Shown here in pieces: positions 43,832-58,600 of a DNA stretch of 64,000 nucleotides. The position numbers and the translations under genes were made by a program. Each line of letters opens with the position of its first letter. The stretch's first letter is position 1. The DNA is from Hofstenia miamia (Eukaryota > Xenacoelomorpha > Acoela): positions 1,617,407 through 1,681,406 of the forward strand of contig SCFE01000035.1 in assembly GCA_004352715.1 (NCBI GenBank), read 5' to 3'. The notes under the pieces were generated by a model. The model did not search any database, was not told where the DNA came from, and saw only the letters and a list, made by a program, of their open reading frames with translations.

Positions 43832-44120
43832 CTAGAACACTGAGCTAAATTGTTTATTTGAGCTAGAAATTAATACTTGAGACACACAATTAGCACACTG
43901 GCAAAGAAGGATGGCTTCCTGGATTGGCTTTGGTGTGATGTCATGTGAATTGGTTGCTGCAGGAAACATATTCTTGGTGGATAGTTTCTGCTTTTCTTTA
44001 CTGAATTGGTGAACTACCAATGTTCTCTCTTTTGTTTGAATTTGGGTCTACAATGGTAGTCTCTGCAACCTTTGATTTAACCTTTGAGTTTATCTGTACT
44101 GCTGGAGTAGCTAGAGCACC
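43832..44120 (-). CDS. Weak exon-like region
   Basis: Two overlapping minus-strand possibilities exist. About 44030-44115 reads 'TPAVQINSKVKSKVAETT' and onward between AG and GT borders, and 43832-44020 continues open with 'KNMFPAATNSHDITPKPIQE'. The residues look like a disordered linker. Support is weak. Confidence 0.2.
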
Positions 44121-46627
44121 TCATGATTCTACAATATAATAAGCTTCACAAACTGGATAAAATGCATTTCAGTACTATGCAAAGTTCAGATTATGTTAAA
44201 GTATGTTGGAGGAAATATTAACTTTAGAAAAGCCAAGAAGTAAAAAAATGTGTCTACTTGACAATGCATTTGCTAATGTAACAAAATTCAGCATTAAAAA
44301 TTAATTTGGAACTGAAAATATCTGTTTGTTAAATTTGTTTATGTTTCATTTCAATTTTTGTGGTTTATAGATAATACTCCATAGTAATGTTAATTTGTCA
44401 TTTGTTGATATCATGTAACAAAAGTTTTAATGTAAATGATATTAAAATGAAAAATTTATCAAAATGGTTATTGAAAATACACAAAGATGATATGCATGAT
44501 TAAAGCAACCATTAAGAAAATAGTTATCAATAATTTAAAATTTAGCTTAGAATTAGTTAAACCTTTCACAATGATAGGACTCTGGTGACCAATACATTTG
44601 AAATGGAATTTTTTCAAAATTGATTATCAAGTTTGTGAATTTGCTATCAAAGATTTTTTAAAACACAAAAGAACTATTCATAAATGCAGTAATGGAGAAA
44701 TTGATTGATTACTATGAAATAGACAGGTGCTCAAAATGATGAAATTCTAATATAATAAATTTTGATATATTTTATAAGTTCTAGGAAAGTGCATTGTCAC
44801 AGAGAAGTCTTAATTTTAGTGAATAATTCACAAAACCATACTTAACACTATGGTTTATAAATATTTGTTTGAATACTCTAGTTGCACTGCATTTTCAAAT
44901 TTGGTTCTAAGCCATTGATGAAAATATCATTAGTAAGGGTAAATATCATATCAAAAGAAATCACTCAAAATCACACATGCAATGCATCTACTATTGATAT
45001 TGGACATTTATATGTATTTCTATATTATGCTAACAACATGTAGATCTACAAATACTATGCATTGGGATTTTTGAATTTCATGTTCATGAAATATATTTAC
45101 AAAGCTTCTAAAAATTTTTATATATTTTTAAGTCAAGGACAATATTAAGTAGAATCTCATTATTGAAAATATTGGGAAAATATATAGATAAGAAACTTAA
45201 TAAACTTTACCCTTACTCATGATTGGGTCACCTGTGACCCATCTTAGTTTTGGACAAAAAATTTATTTTTGAACAAAATGATACTGACTATATTATTTTG
45301 AGTTAAAGTTACTCACTCTGAGTTTTTATGTTTTGAGTTTGAATATTTTTTTTAAAGAAAATACTGAGTTTGATCAAGTATTTTCTAATTCTGAGATTAT
45401 TAGTTTAAAAAACATTCATTTTGCAATAATTCCAAGTGTTCTAACCTAAACAATAGTTGTTTGCATTCAATAAAGAAATTTGAAATTTAAAAAATTTTTT
45501 TTTGAGGTATTTCTTAGCGGATTTGCAATTGAGTTTGAGTTTTGCTGACTTCTCTTCCAAGTTTTTCCAATCAAGGTTTGTGAGCTTAATTAAGTTTGAT
45601 TTCTTAACATTCTGAGTACTCAAAGTCCCTGGTTAAGCCATCCCTCTAATATCAAAATAACTAAAAATTTTGTAAAATCGTTACTCAATTTCTTATTGTT
45701 GTTAAAGGGTTAATTAGTGTTACTAATATCCATACAATAACAATCCACAAATTTATATAATCAGCATAATTAAAGGTCAACTAGAGAATATTTAGAGTTG
45801 GAATATTAATATAATACAGTAAACACAGAACTATAATATCTAAAACTGTCTCATTTATGCATTTTAAATAAGATTTTTTTTAACATTTTTAAGATAAAAC
45901 TAAAATCCAAATTGAGACAGTCTCAAAATAGCATGAACCAGTCCAATGTACATAAAAAATCAGACTTGTCCATGGATCAGGATACATGTAAATTTCCAAG
46001 GAATTGATCTGAATCTGAAAATGTGATCAGTGGAAGGTTGGGATAATTCATGGATCTAAAATGTTAGTTCAATTTTAGGGTAAATACCATATTTATAAAA
46101 AATTGATGCTGAATTTTCCAATGACAAATTTTTACACATTTACTTGCAATAAATATAAACTTTATAAATTTATTTTTTATCATTCAATTTGTTTGAAATT
46201 TTCAGATTAGTTTAATAAAAATTTAAATTATTCAAAATTTGAACATTAGAAGAAGGCAAATCTAAAAATGTCAGTGTGGTGTTATTTTTGAAACAGGCCC
46301 TAGCAGTTTTTCATTGGAATTAAAATTTTAGGAAACAGATTTTAGGCAACTTTTAATAACATATGTTTCCAATCTAAGAACCAAATTTTTTGTAGCATAC
46401 AAAAGAAAATTTAAATTCTTTATATTTATTATGTGTTAAGTCTACTAAAATAATAAATCTCTAAAGATTATACTTAACACATAGTGATAAATTACAAAAA
46501 TAAATGGCATTTCAGTGAATGTTATACAGTAATACATTATCACCATTGCCACTATAATTTTCCATTGCATTATTGGGCATTGCTAAACATTGCTATACAA
46601 TTATACACTGTGCATGCAATTGACTAC

Positions 46628-49600
46628 TTAATCAACAGATAATTTGTCAAATGCTCTTATTAAGCAATTTCTGTATCTTGCTTCGTCTGTTGGGAAAGTT
46701 TTCTTTGGTGATGCGTCACTTGTTGAAAATGGACTGATGTCTCCAATTCTCTCGCAATCCTCACTCTCACTTTCCCAATGACCATTTGTTTTTTCACCAT
46801 ACACAGATTTACGCTCTTCTTCTGAGTCATCTGGCAAATATTCGGGTGATAGCCGTATTGGTGGAACGAATTGATGGCATTCATCAAGAACTTCCGCGCC
46901 AAGGGCTGTGATTAACTAATAAAAAGTCAATTCACTACTTAAGGATTACGAAAAAAATTATTGCAAACAAATAAAATTATAGACAAGATTTGACAAATTT
47001 GTAGTTGATTGTAACAACAAAACATCTTTACATAAGCACTCCATGAAGCATAAAAGCGTTTAATAGAAAGATAAACTTGATTGGACAATAAGAATAAAGA
47101 TTATTATATTATACATTGCTTTTTCACAAACGAGCTAGGCCCTTTTATCAAAGCAACAAAATTTGGGTTTTCACGAAGGAGTCTGAAATTCAACGCGTCT
47201 TTTCATTGGTTAGAATTTTTAAGAATGTTGATGTTTTCACGAAAGCGCTCCAAATTTTATCCTGAAATTTTCTTCGTTGATTTATATTCACGAACTTACA
47301 ACAATGCCCGATCATTCTGTTTTTCAGATCGCAAAATCATCACTCTGAAATTAAGCAAATGACGCAAATTATCTTGGCATGGTTGGGCACTTTTGTAATA
47401 ACATAGAGCCAGAAAATGTCCGGCACGCTCTCATGAAAACAAGGAACTAGGTTTCCTGGAATTCTGTTCTATGCACAAGTAATTAAATCAAAGCGTTCTC
47501 TTGAAAATGCACTAAAAGATGTAGATCGTAAACTTATACAAATATAAATATATTCTTGTATAGAATGAAAGCATCCCTGTCTTCGAACATTGAGTAATCT
47601 CAATTTTATTATGTGATTACGATTAAAAAGGTGCATTGTTCACTAAAGGAAATGTACCTAAATATCCATCTCTTTCATTGGTAATCATCTGGCTTTAATC
47701 AGGAATTGTGGATACCCACAGATAGATCTCCACCAATACTTATAAAATGCGATAATTGGCAATTTCCGAATTATGCATACATATCATATAAGGTGAAATT
47801 CAAAAAACCATTCTTAAAAACTCTTACTGCCACCATTGACATTTGGAATGATATACCAGTAAATGTCCGAAAACTGAAGAGCAAGCTTGGATTCAAAAAT
47901 CTGATAAAGAACTTTCTTAGCTTAACGTATTTACCAAAATTTAAAAAACCTTTTTTCGAAAGAGTTAAAATTTTACGAATCTTGGCATAGAAGTTAAGCA
48001 AAGATTGACGCGGGTGAGGCGCAGTGCGGGCACTGAATTTCAAATGCCCGGCGGGTGGAAATTTGTATATTGTTACATGTGTAATACTAAACTAATAAAA
48101 TATTAATTATACTACAAAATCTTTATAATATATTTGACATCATTCACTCAATTGAACAGAATTTATAGAAAGTCATTTAGGTGATTGACATTTTTTGCTT
48201 AATTACTTGAAATGACAAGCGACATTTAACAAAATAGTGGATGTATTATGGATGCGGGAGAATTTTTCTAACAGACATGCGGGTGCGGCTGGTTGCCCAT
48301 TCACTCCGGGTGTGGTGCAATGCGCTTAAAAAATTACACCCGCGTCCATCTATGGAGCTAAGATAACTGAATAGTATTATATAAATGAATTATATATTTG
48401 TAAATGTTGAATTTTGCATATAATTTTTTATGACGCGTTTGGAAGAGCAAACAGCTATTTTTTGAATTTAAAAACGTACTGAATTCTTATTCATCTCGAA
48501 CCTATTTATAAACATGGGACTTGCAAAATGTAGGTTTCATGCCAAAAGTAATCCAAATTCATGTTAGAAATCACAATGTTATAAATCTTTTTGATGTAAA
48601 GTATATAAATAATTTCGCAAGAAAATGTGTAAGAATTTTGAGACATACTTCCCAATCTTCGAATATAGTAGCTTCTGTCGTTTGAGGAGAAGTAACAGAG
48701 AAGCGAAGGACAAATTTTCCTTTTAAGTCAGCGGGAACCATAAAAATCTTTCCATTCAGAAGTATTTTGCTCAAGAGAGTTTTTGTTAGCTCATTGTGTC
48801 CCTAAATGTGAGTTAGAATTGTGGCACATTATAACACTTTTGCACTAGCGCCAGTCATGCATTTCTTAAAAAATTAATAATTAGTTCAGAAAATAGATCA
48901 AACCTTGTTTAGAAATGATATTTGATGACTCTCAAACAGTTTAGAAAACAAAAATTTTAAGTGAAATAATTCATGGCTGTACTACTTCAAATGGTTAGCA
49001 TAATCAAAGATGCACTGTGCAGTTACTTAAATTAGTTGGACTATCATAAAAACTACTATGAGATGTGTTTTTGAAATTGACAAATATTTTATTAATGCAT
49101 TCCTAGTTTATATAGAATCGCTTCTAAAACGCTGCCAAATCAAAACATGTAGGCCTAATTCGTCGAGTTAATTGGAATGCTCAAACAGGCCGATTCTGTC
49201 GACCACTTGTGTGGTAAACCCGACTCGAAATTTTCGAGTGCTTGTAGGGCCCGGGAGAAAATATGTATAAATCAAACAGTGAAATCTTAAAACAATCAGA
49301 AAAACTTGGTATGTACGCCTTTTACAAATACAAAGATTAAAGCTAACCTTTAATCTGAAAACTACCAATCCCAGAATCCGTGGAGCAGCGATTTCGTAGT
49401 CTCTATGTGCTGCCACAAGATTTTCAAAATACTGTGCCAGTCTTATTTGCTAAATACAGTAATTGAGATTGTCTCTGAGCTAGAACAATAATATGAAACC
49501 AAATCAAATTAATATGAAGTCAAGTAAAATTTTGTATTAAATTGTACTTAATTTAAATCTTACTGAGCGCACATGATTTTGCAAGCCCAGTGTTCCATAC

Positions 49601-52600
49601 GAACGCATAACAAACCATATTTTGAGAGATCGGAATCTTCGGCTTAGTGGAATCTGCCAGTTCTAAAATAAACTAAAAGTGTACAAGTTAAAAAATTGCA
49701 ATAATATTCATGCCATCATATGGTGAATCAGTTGCATACCATAAAGTCAATCGCTGCATCTAAAAAATATTGAGTAACTTAAACATAAAGCAATCAAGTA
49801 CCGCCGTGGTTGTGAGACAGATAAAGTGGCATCTGAGGATACGCGCAAAATGTTTTATGGAGCGCCGTCGCATCATCAATCCTGTTAAAAAACCGAACTT
49901 TAATTTAATCTGTTTTATGGCTTATATTTATAGTTAAATTTACTAAAAGCATTTAAAGTTTTTGATTTTGAAAAGAAGCTGTGACAAATTTACTGTGTCT
50001 GTATTATCATAGGTATTTTTCAGTGCTCAGGTATTGAATCCTTGATGTAATTATATTATTTCCACTAAATGGCAAAAGCCTAAATATATATATATATACA
50101 GGGTGCGTCAGAAGTAACGCCCGATTTTAGGAAAAATTAAAACATTTTTATTTTTTATTTTATACAAAAATTTTGATATTAATTTGATTTTATCCGTAAA
50201 ATAAATAATTTGTATTTTATTCGTCACTTAATTAAATGAGTTGTATTCATAAGTTTGTTCATCATTATTAATGTTTTAGAAGACATGGCTTTTCGACTGA
50301 CTAAAGAGCAGAGAGTTGCTGCAGTGAAATACTACTACAAATCTAATGACAATTCTGCTGCTGCTTCCCGGATGTTATCTTCTGAATTTCAAATCCACGA
50401 GGTGCAAGGAAGGAACATTAAAGCAATTATTAAAAAATTCGAAGAAACTGGAAGTGTAAATGATGCCCCTAAGTCAGGAAGAAAGCGGTCTGCAACAAGT
50501 GACGCTAAAGGTGATGAGCTGATTGAATCACTACAGCGATCACCGCAGAAGTCCAGCCGTCGGTTATCCGGTGAATTGTCCATTAGTGCAAGCAGTGTCC
50601 TCCGATTGTTACACAGCAGAAACCTCAAACCTTACATTCCTCGATTACTCCATGCCTTACACGATGGTGATGCTGACAGGCGGCTACAATTCGCTGAAAC
50701 ATTTCTTAATTTAGTTAATGACAATGAGACAGTGATTGACAATATCTGGTGGTCTGACGAAGCATGCTTTAAACTCAACGGCCACATCAATAGGCATAAT
50801 TGCGTGTACTGGTCTGAGACAAATCCACGCGTAGTTATTGAGAAAGAAGGAAATTTGCCGGGAGTCACTGTATGGGCAGCTATTTCTTCAAATGGATTAA
50901 TTGGTCCAATATTTTTTGATGACACTGTTCATGGTAACAACTACTTAGAAATGTTGCAAACACATTTTTGGCCAAGGGTGAAGGACAACAATAATTGTTA
51001 CTTTCAGCACGATGGTGCACCGCCCCATTATGCTTTAGTTGTACGTCAGTGGTTAGATGACAATTTTGGAGGCAGATGGCTGGGAAGACGAGGCCCTATC
51101 GAATGGTTGGTGTGGCTTTATATATGGATGCCAGTATACATGTTATTATGTTGTTATGTTTTTTCAAGTTCGTATATAAAATCGGGCGTTACTTCTGACG
51201 CACCCTGTATATATATTGAAATAAAAATAATTTAGAAATGTTAAATCTTTCTGAGATATTGGTGCTCTCACTCTATATCCACTAATTTGTGTTTGTATAA
51301 GAATGCTCAGCAACGTGAAAAATAGAAGCAGGTGACTTTCAAGCGATAGCCGATCGTGAAATATGAAAAACAGTCCTTAAAAAATTATTCGACTTTTATT
51401 TGGTACAATAATTAATTTTCAGATTAATTCCGTTTTATTTATGTATTAGTCCAAGTCAAAATGATCTGGACTGCCCCTTATCTCATAAGGTTTACATTTC
51501 AGCTCAAAATCTCCAACAACATCTGTTTTCTCACGCTTTGTTTGTACTGATAAGGCTTATCATAACTTGTAAATAATAAACACCAGCTTGCACAACTCAT
51601 TTCTTCTACGTTCCGTGTACCTCTGCTGCATGGCGAATATTCCTGATTTTCGGTCTTATGCTTTCATTAGGTGGAGGATGGGGAAGACAGCCACTGAGAT
51701 TTTCAGCGATTTATTTTCCACTTTCCCTGATGTCTCTCCTGGCCGTAGCACTGTTTTTGGCTGGGTGGAAGCGATGGAGAAGGGGAGTTTTACCCTTGAG
51801 AAGAGAACCTCTTCAGGACGGCCTCGGGAGACGAGGACGTCAGAGAACATCTCCCGTGTGCGGGAACTTATTGATCAGAACCCCCGGTTAAGTACATATG
51901 AAGTATCTGCAGAGCTGTCTCTGCCACAGACNACGAGGCCCTATCGAATGGCCTGCGCGATCCCCGGATCTCACGCCTCCTGATTTCTTTTTATGGGGAG
52001 TAATGAAAGATCTGGTATACAAAAACAAGCCTGCTACTATTCAAGATCTTCGAAGGAGTATCGAAGAAAAATTTGCCTCAATCGATCTGGAACTCTGTCA
52101 AAAAGTTTGTCGTAGTGTGCCTGACAGACTTGCTAGATGTGTGACATTTAATGGTGAACACTTTGAAAATCTTAAATAAACTTGCGAATATTGTAAGTTA
52201 CTCTTGTCATTATGATGTTGGTGTGGCTTTATATATGGATGCCAGTATACATGTTATTATGTTGTTATGTTTTTTCAAGTTCGTATATAAAATCGGGCGT
52301 TACTTCTGACGCACCCTGTATATATATATATATATATATCAAGCGAATCAAGTTTGCTAAGACCTATATGAAATGGACAACAGATGATTGAAAAAAACAA
52401 CATTTTCTGACGAAAGTCAATTTGTGATAGAGGAATCAAAAAGAGCTAAGATATGGAGAAACATAGCCATCAAGATCACAACACCAGCAACATACAAAAA
52501 TCATACGGCCATGGAGTGGGGTGCATCACTGGATCAGGAATAGGTTCTTTGAAACAGGCTAGAGCAGCAATTAACTCACAGAAGTATGTTTCGGTGTTAT

Positions 52601-55600
52601 AGCATAATCTTATCCCAGTAATGAACGAAAAATATAAGTGTCACTAATTTTTTTTCATGCAGGAATATGCAAGACCCCCTACGGCAATTTCAACTCAAAC
52701 ATACTTTAAAAATTGGAAGATTCCAAACATTGAATGGTCACCTCAATCACCGGATATACCTAATTGAGAAGGTATGATTAGAAACGAATATAGAAATTGC
52801 AAGGAAAAAGAAAGTGTTTAAACAAGCAGAAGAAGCCATGGCAACAATACAGCATGTCTGGGAATCTCTGTCAAGTGAGGTTTTAACTTTTCATTTATAA
52901 AAAATTACTCGCTTTATTGATGTTTATGGATTTTTACTGTCTTGAAATACAAAATGGAGTTACTTTTCAGGCGTGATTGTATATTAATATATAATATAAT
53001 GATGGCTGCACTGCGAAAGACATACTGTTTAAGTTTTGAAAAAGTTTTTCTTTATTAATTAGAACTGACAAAAGGTATATATAAAATCTCTATGCGAGCA
53101 GAGAGAAACACTTTTTTTTAAATTTTAATGAGACATTAAAAAATCAGACTTTTGATATAATTAACCCATTCGAGGCCACACTGAAAATAGTATGCCCGGG
53201 AATTCCCATCAAATACTAATAAAAATTCAAATTTTGAATCTTCTAAATTTCATCAGGAAAACGTGTTGTAAACTTGTTTTTCATTGCTATAATTTAACTG
53301 ATTATTTTTTATTTTCAATATCTACTGTTAAGTGACCCAAAATTAAATGCTAAAAATAACAAGGTACAAAATCTTGTGAATTTATTCAGAACTTGGAAAA
53401 AATGAATAGTAGGCTTTCATCAAAACATGCATCTATACTCGATTGAATAACCGCTATCTATTATAAGTCGTTGAAACATCCAATACACAAAGCAGTATCA
53501 CTGCATACCGTACATTGATACCGAGTTTCTTTTCTAAGTTTGGTTGGTAGCACAATTCCTGCATCTGAGTTGAGGATTCTGTCTGAATTGTTTGGGCGGA
53601 ATCAATTCAGGAAAATGGGATACAGATACTGGAATTGGTCGTACTCCGGTTCTTTGAAACTATCCACTACGTCTGGGCTCAAACGCCACTCCATGCTTTC
53701 AGAAAGTCTGTCGAAGAATTCCAGTGATTATTGATTGACAAATTCGCTGAATTTTTATGATGACGTTTTAAAACGTTTCAGGGTCGAAGGGGTTAAAATA
53801 ATTTAATTCATTTAACTGCCCTCTTGTATTTACTTATTCATAAAATATAAAGATTAGAAGTGACTGAAACATTCGATTTTAAACTGTTTTAATATTTAAT
53901 ACAGAATTTCTAATTCACAATGATAGCTATCAAAAATGGATACTCTACTGATTTGGTAGCAATGGGTATTTTTGTAGATGTTTATAAATTACTTCACTTA
54001 TTCTTTTCAATAAGTGGTCTGTGATTTTTTAAAAAATTACTACATTGCTTCAGTTTCTACATTTTTCAGAATCGAATTTATTAATAAATTTAGGTTTCCA
54101 TTTTTTTAATATTTCATATGTATGGTCATTTCACTAGAATAAATGATGCTCACCAAAATGCTGTGCAGTCGAAGTTGGTAAGCATGTTCTTGCTTGGATT
54201 AAAAGCAAAACTGTTTGTGTACTGAACACCTTTCAAAAACCTTCGATATTCTGGGCAAAGAAATGCTGTACCGGCATATGCAGCATCAACATGAAGCCAA
54301 AGACCTTCTTCGGCACCTATTGAGATTTAATAAGTTTAGAATAATGGTCTATATTAGCATACAAACAGGTCCAATCTCCTCCAAATTGTCAAATGCGCAA
54401 CATCCTGTAGTTCCCAGTGTAATACACACCTAAAATGTATGTTTCAATACATCACTTTCAAATGAAAAATAATATAAATATGGGAGAATCAAAGGCGAAT
54501 ACGTAGAACTAATGAAAAACAATATTTTAAAATAAACAAAAGTAGTAAAGTTCAAGGAAGTGCTTGTTGGGCAATTGTATTAGAAAGCTTGAAAATGAAA
54601 AGTATATGATATCTTAGCAGATGCATGGAAAGTAGCTAGCAATATTCTAAGCGTAAAACTAGAGTTTTTAAGTGTGGATATTGGTTTAGCAAAAAAGTGT
54701 TACCAATATTAAAATTCAAATATTTAACTAGTTTTCATTTAATTACAAAAAAAGTTTATAAAAATTACTGAAACTTGCAAAGCTATACAATGTGAAAACA
54801 ACGTTTAGTACCGGGTTAAGGTTGTTAGAGTTAATTTCGTAATTTTTTTCTGATGATGTAAAAGCATACGTTAAATGAACTCTAGTAAAAATATTAAGTC
54901 AATATTCTGTATATATAGATTAGAATTGAACAAAGACAATTCTATCAGATAGCGAAAAATTTAGAATTGATTCTAATTGACCCAAGCATTAGCTTTATTA
55001 ATTCATTGACGCTTAAATAATCGAGTTTATATATATATATATATATATATTAAAAGTTAAGGTTAATATCTTACAAAAAACGGGATCAATCCTTTGTTAC
55101 GATCTTCAAGAATAGCATTCTTTACTGTACCACCACGAAGAACATAATCTGAGTCTGTAGGCAGCATCCGAATCTTCACTAAGCTTATCATAGCGGCCTT
55201 TTCAACAGATGAATGAGCCTATGAATACTAAGTATCAATTCATAGCAATAACAAATAGGTGGGACATTATATATAAAGAATTGTATATAGTTTTCTAGCC
55301 AATCAAATTGCGAATTTTGATTTATAATCTTGCTGTCTGAAACCACCACAATTTACATTCCTTAATAAATTGTGCAAAAATGGAATGGAAGATAGCGATA
55401 TCTATCCAGGATAGTTTTTGAAGATAATTTTAAGAGATGAGTTATAGAAGAACACCGAAATAAAACAACTCTAAATAATGGCCAACCTAGTACAACATGA
55501 GTGCATATAGAAAGGGGGCAAGGGTAAAATGAACTTCCATGTGCATAATTGAGTACCAACAGAATTTCCGTATCTAATTTCTTATTGCACCATTTTAATG

Positions 55601-58600
55601 AATTTTTCCTATTATAGACAGTGCCCGGGTCCCCTCAACCCTATTTCTATCCCTATAAGATACCACAGTATAACACACACTTAAATTGGAAAATGTTTTG
55701 ATGTCGTTAATAATTTTTGTTACATAGATATCTAGTGAAGAATCATTAAACTATATTTCTATACAAATTCACATTTTAGAATAGTAGACTATTTGCAACA
55801 AAAAAATTGCCTTTGAATATTTTATAAAAAGTTAACAAATTTTAAGTGAGAAAGACAGCATACCTGATCAGAAGTGTATGCTACAAGTCTTGACAAAATG
55901 TCGGCATCAGCTAAAGTTTTTTGACCAACACAGCATTTTTGGTCCTCAATTGTAATTTTTCGAGCTGCTAGCATTGCTGTCAATGTAGCTTCACAACACG
56001 TTCCCTAAATATAGAATAAACCCCAAAAGTTAAAGAAAAGTAATTGCTAACATTCCCTTAAAATGAATATGATTTCTCACTCTATGTTTTGGAAGTCATA
56101 AAAAATCGACCAATTTCTAAGTGAATTACATTTGAAATCCAAAAGCCATTTTATAAAAAAATCTAGGATTCATTTTGAAGTAATTATCAATTTAATTATG
56201 CAGTTTTATTTAAGAAAACATCAAAGAATTATTCATTTAACCCAAGAACATAAAAATTGCACGTTCTCATTGATTCTCATGTATCAATGCCAAAGACATC
56301 TTGTCTAATATACCCAATTAACTCGTCAGCACAATTTTATAGTAAAGCTTTCTACCCGTTTTCAAATAAAAGTCAGCTAAGCTCCCGAAAAGATGTAGTT
56401 ATATGCAAGCTAATCGCTTACTGATATAATTCCACCACCCTTTCCACGAGATGAGTACATATATTTATCTGGCATTCCAGTTGCAAGAGCCAACCAATCC
56501 ATAACAACCATTTCCAGTTCAGTGCAGGCCGGACTTGAGGCCTAAATGAGATATTATTGACTATGAAAACGGAAACTTTAATTCTATAAATGAAAATTAA
56601 CAAATAATTCATGATAGAAAATACAATGTTGATATATTGCTTTTGACAAAGGTTCATATATGTAAAAAAGCTAAATAAAAATTCTCCTGCTCAAATCATA
56701 TATTTCAATAGACATTGTTGCCTGACTAAATGTAAAAAACCTCGAATAAAAATTTGTAAATTTTTACCTGAAATTGACATTTCTAATTTTATAATAATTT
56801 TAGGAGGAATATTAAAAAATAGAAAGCAACTGACCCATGTGAAACCCAAACAATTGATTGCATCACTGAGCATTTCTGCTAACATGGAAGGATATGAAGA
56901 CAGTGCTGGAAAATATGCATGCATATGTGGTGATTGCCAGTGCGTGACCTAAAATTTGTGTTCCAGTGATAATTTCTAGACAAAAATGTAGAATCATTAA
57001 AATAACATTTCTAAGATAAATAAAATATATGTTGAGAAATATTTATTCAAAACGAGGTAAGCATGAATCCCTATTTATTATTGGGATATAGTCATTCACT
57101 TATTCATGTTACACACTTGGTGAATATCGACAAGTGAGGCAAACAAATAGTAACATTTTGGTTAAACATAAGTAATGCGAAATAAATTACTTTTACCTTT
57201 CTGCTTTGACACCGTAAGGACTTTTATCAATGTTAAGCAATTCTTACCATCATGCTTAAAGGTTTGTCATAAGACACTTAGTTGAGTTCAATAATATTGT
57301 TAGTCCACTTTACTAATTTGCTGTATAATAATTACTACATTCTCCACTCTTTTCTATTTTAATATAAAATTTATTGAAGCTGTATTGCCTAGCATTATTT
57401 TATCAAAAACTTCTTATCTCTTCTTCTGCCTAATAATCTGCCCTTGATACTGTTTCCTGGGAGAGAATTCTCAATCAACAAAGAAATGTTGAATGAATTT
57501 TATTATTAGAATGGTATGCACGTGTTACACATAATTACGTTGTTAACAGGTATTAAACGTGGGGAGATTTTTGATAATTTTTCAAATGTAAATTGTTGAA
57601 ATTGTTGCTTTACAAAGCGGATGTTAGGTGATAATCAATTTTAATTGACGAATGGACATCAAATGTTAAGGGTTATTTTTCCCGCTACAATGGTATCTTT
57701 GCTTTTCTAATATGGTAATAAATGCAAATTTAAGAACAACCGTTTACTTTCCTATATTTGTCTTTGAACTAGTAATTCGATTACAAAATTATGAATTGAT
57801 AGGCATTAATAGCTGCTATGAGAGTTAAGAAAATCTTCATACCCCTGACATCACAAACTTTTCAAAATCCTGAAAAATTTCATGGAATGATTCTCCTTCT
57901 GTAGGTGCTTGTTTTGGAAGAAGTTTTGATAAATACCCAGGTTGCACATCAGGTTTCACCTTTCGATTTTCAATTGTTGTGTAGTAGTTAGCAATGTAGT
58001 CAACCAGCCCCTTTGCTAAATGTTTCATATTATTATTCACTCAAAATTTAAGTCAATGAAAATCTTATAGATCGATGCTTTTACAGCTCGAATTGAAGAA
58101 ATAGTGTTACAAATTTACTATCAGGTAAAAATAATATTTGTCATATACAAAATTTCTGACATTTTAAGATTTTGAAATTTATCTTTCAAAAATATATATC
58201 TTAGCCAACATTGTGGAAATTCATCATTGTGGACTCCGAACAATAATTTTAAACCGCCACGAATCGTTGGTTAAAAGCACAAGTAACAATCATTTTTAAT
58301 GGTGCTTGTGATGTTATAAATGACCTCAATATAATTACAAAAAGTTCCAGCAAATTTATTAAGAAACGACATTAAGACTAATTTTTTAATTAAAAGAAGT
58401 GTACCAAAGCAGTGTTCAGAAAACTTCAATGTTGCTTAACTTGAATATAACTGTTCCTTGTATCATTATTGATTGATGTATGTAGTTTGTAGATGATTTA
58501 ATAAATGGTTAAAATGCATTACAGATTTCACTAATTCGTCTGATTTTATAAATGTACATAATTTAGTTCTTTGGATTAGAATTTCAAAACAATATTGTAT

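Larger units (their letters stand above)
38576..46620. other. ~8-kb block almost free of CpG, no recognised gene
   Basis: By eye I find only about ten CpG dinucleotides outside the gap in roughly 7.8 kb, while neighbouring regions of similar AT content show several per few hundred bases. TG and CA are common, as expected after deamination of methylated CpG. No transposon of the kinds found elsewhere is visible inside. In invertebrates with mosaic methylation such blocks are usually bodies of methylated, widely expressed genes; a few exon-like segments occur on the minus strand (listed separately). The interpretation is inference. Confidence 0.6.

Noticed and set aside
53540-53734. Plus-strand 64-codon ORF
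   Set aside because: Shadow of the minus-strand piggyBac fragments.
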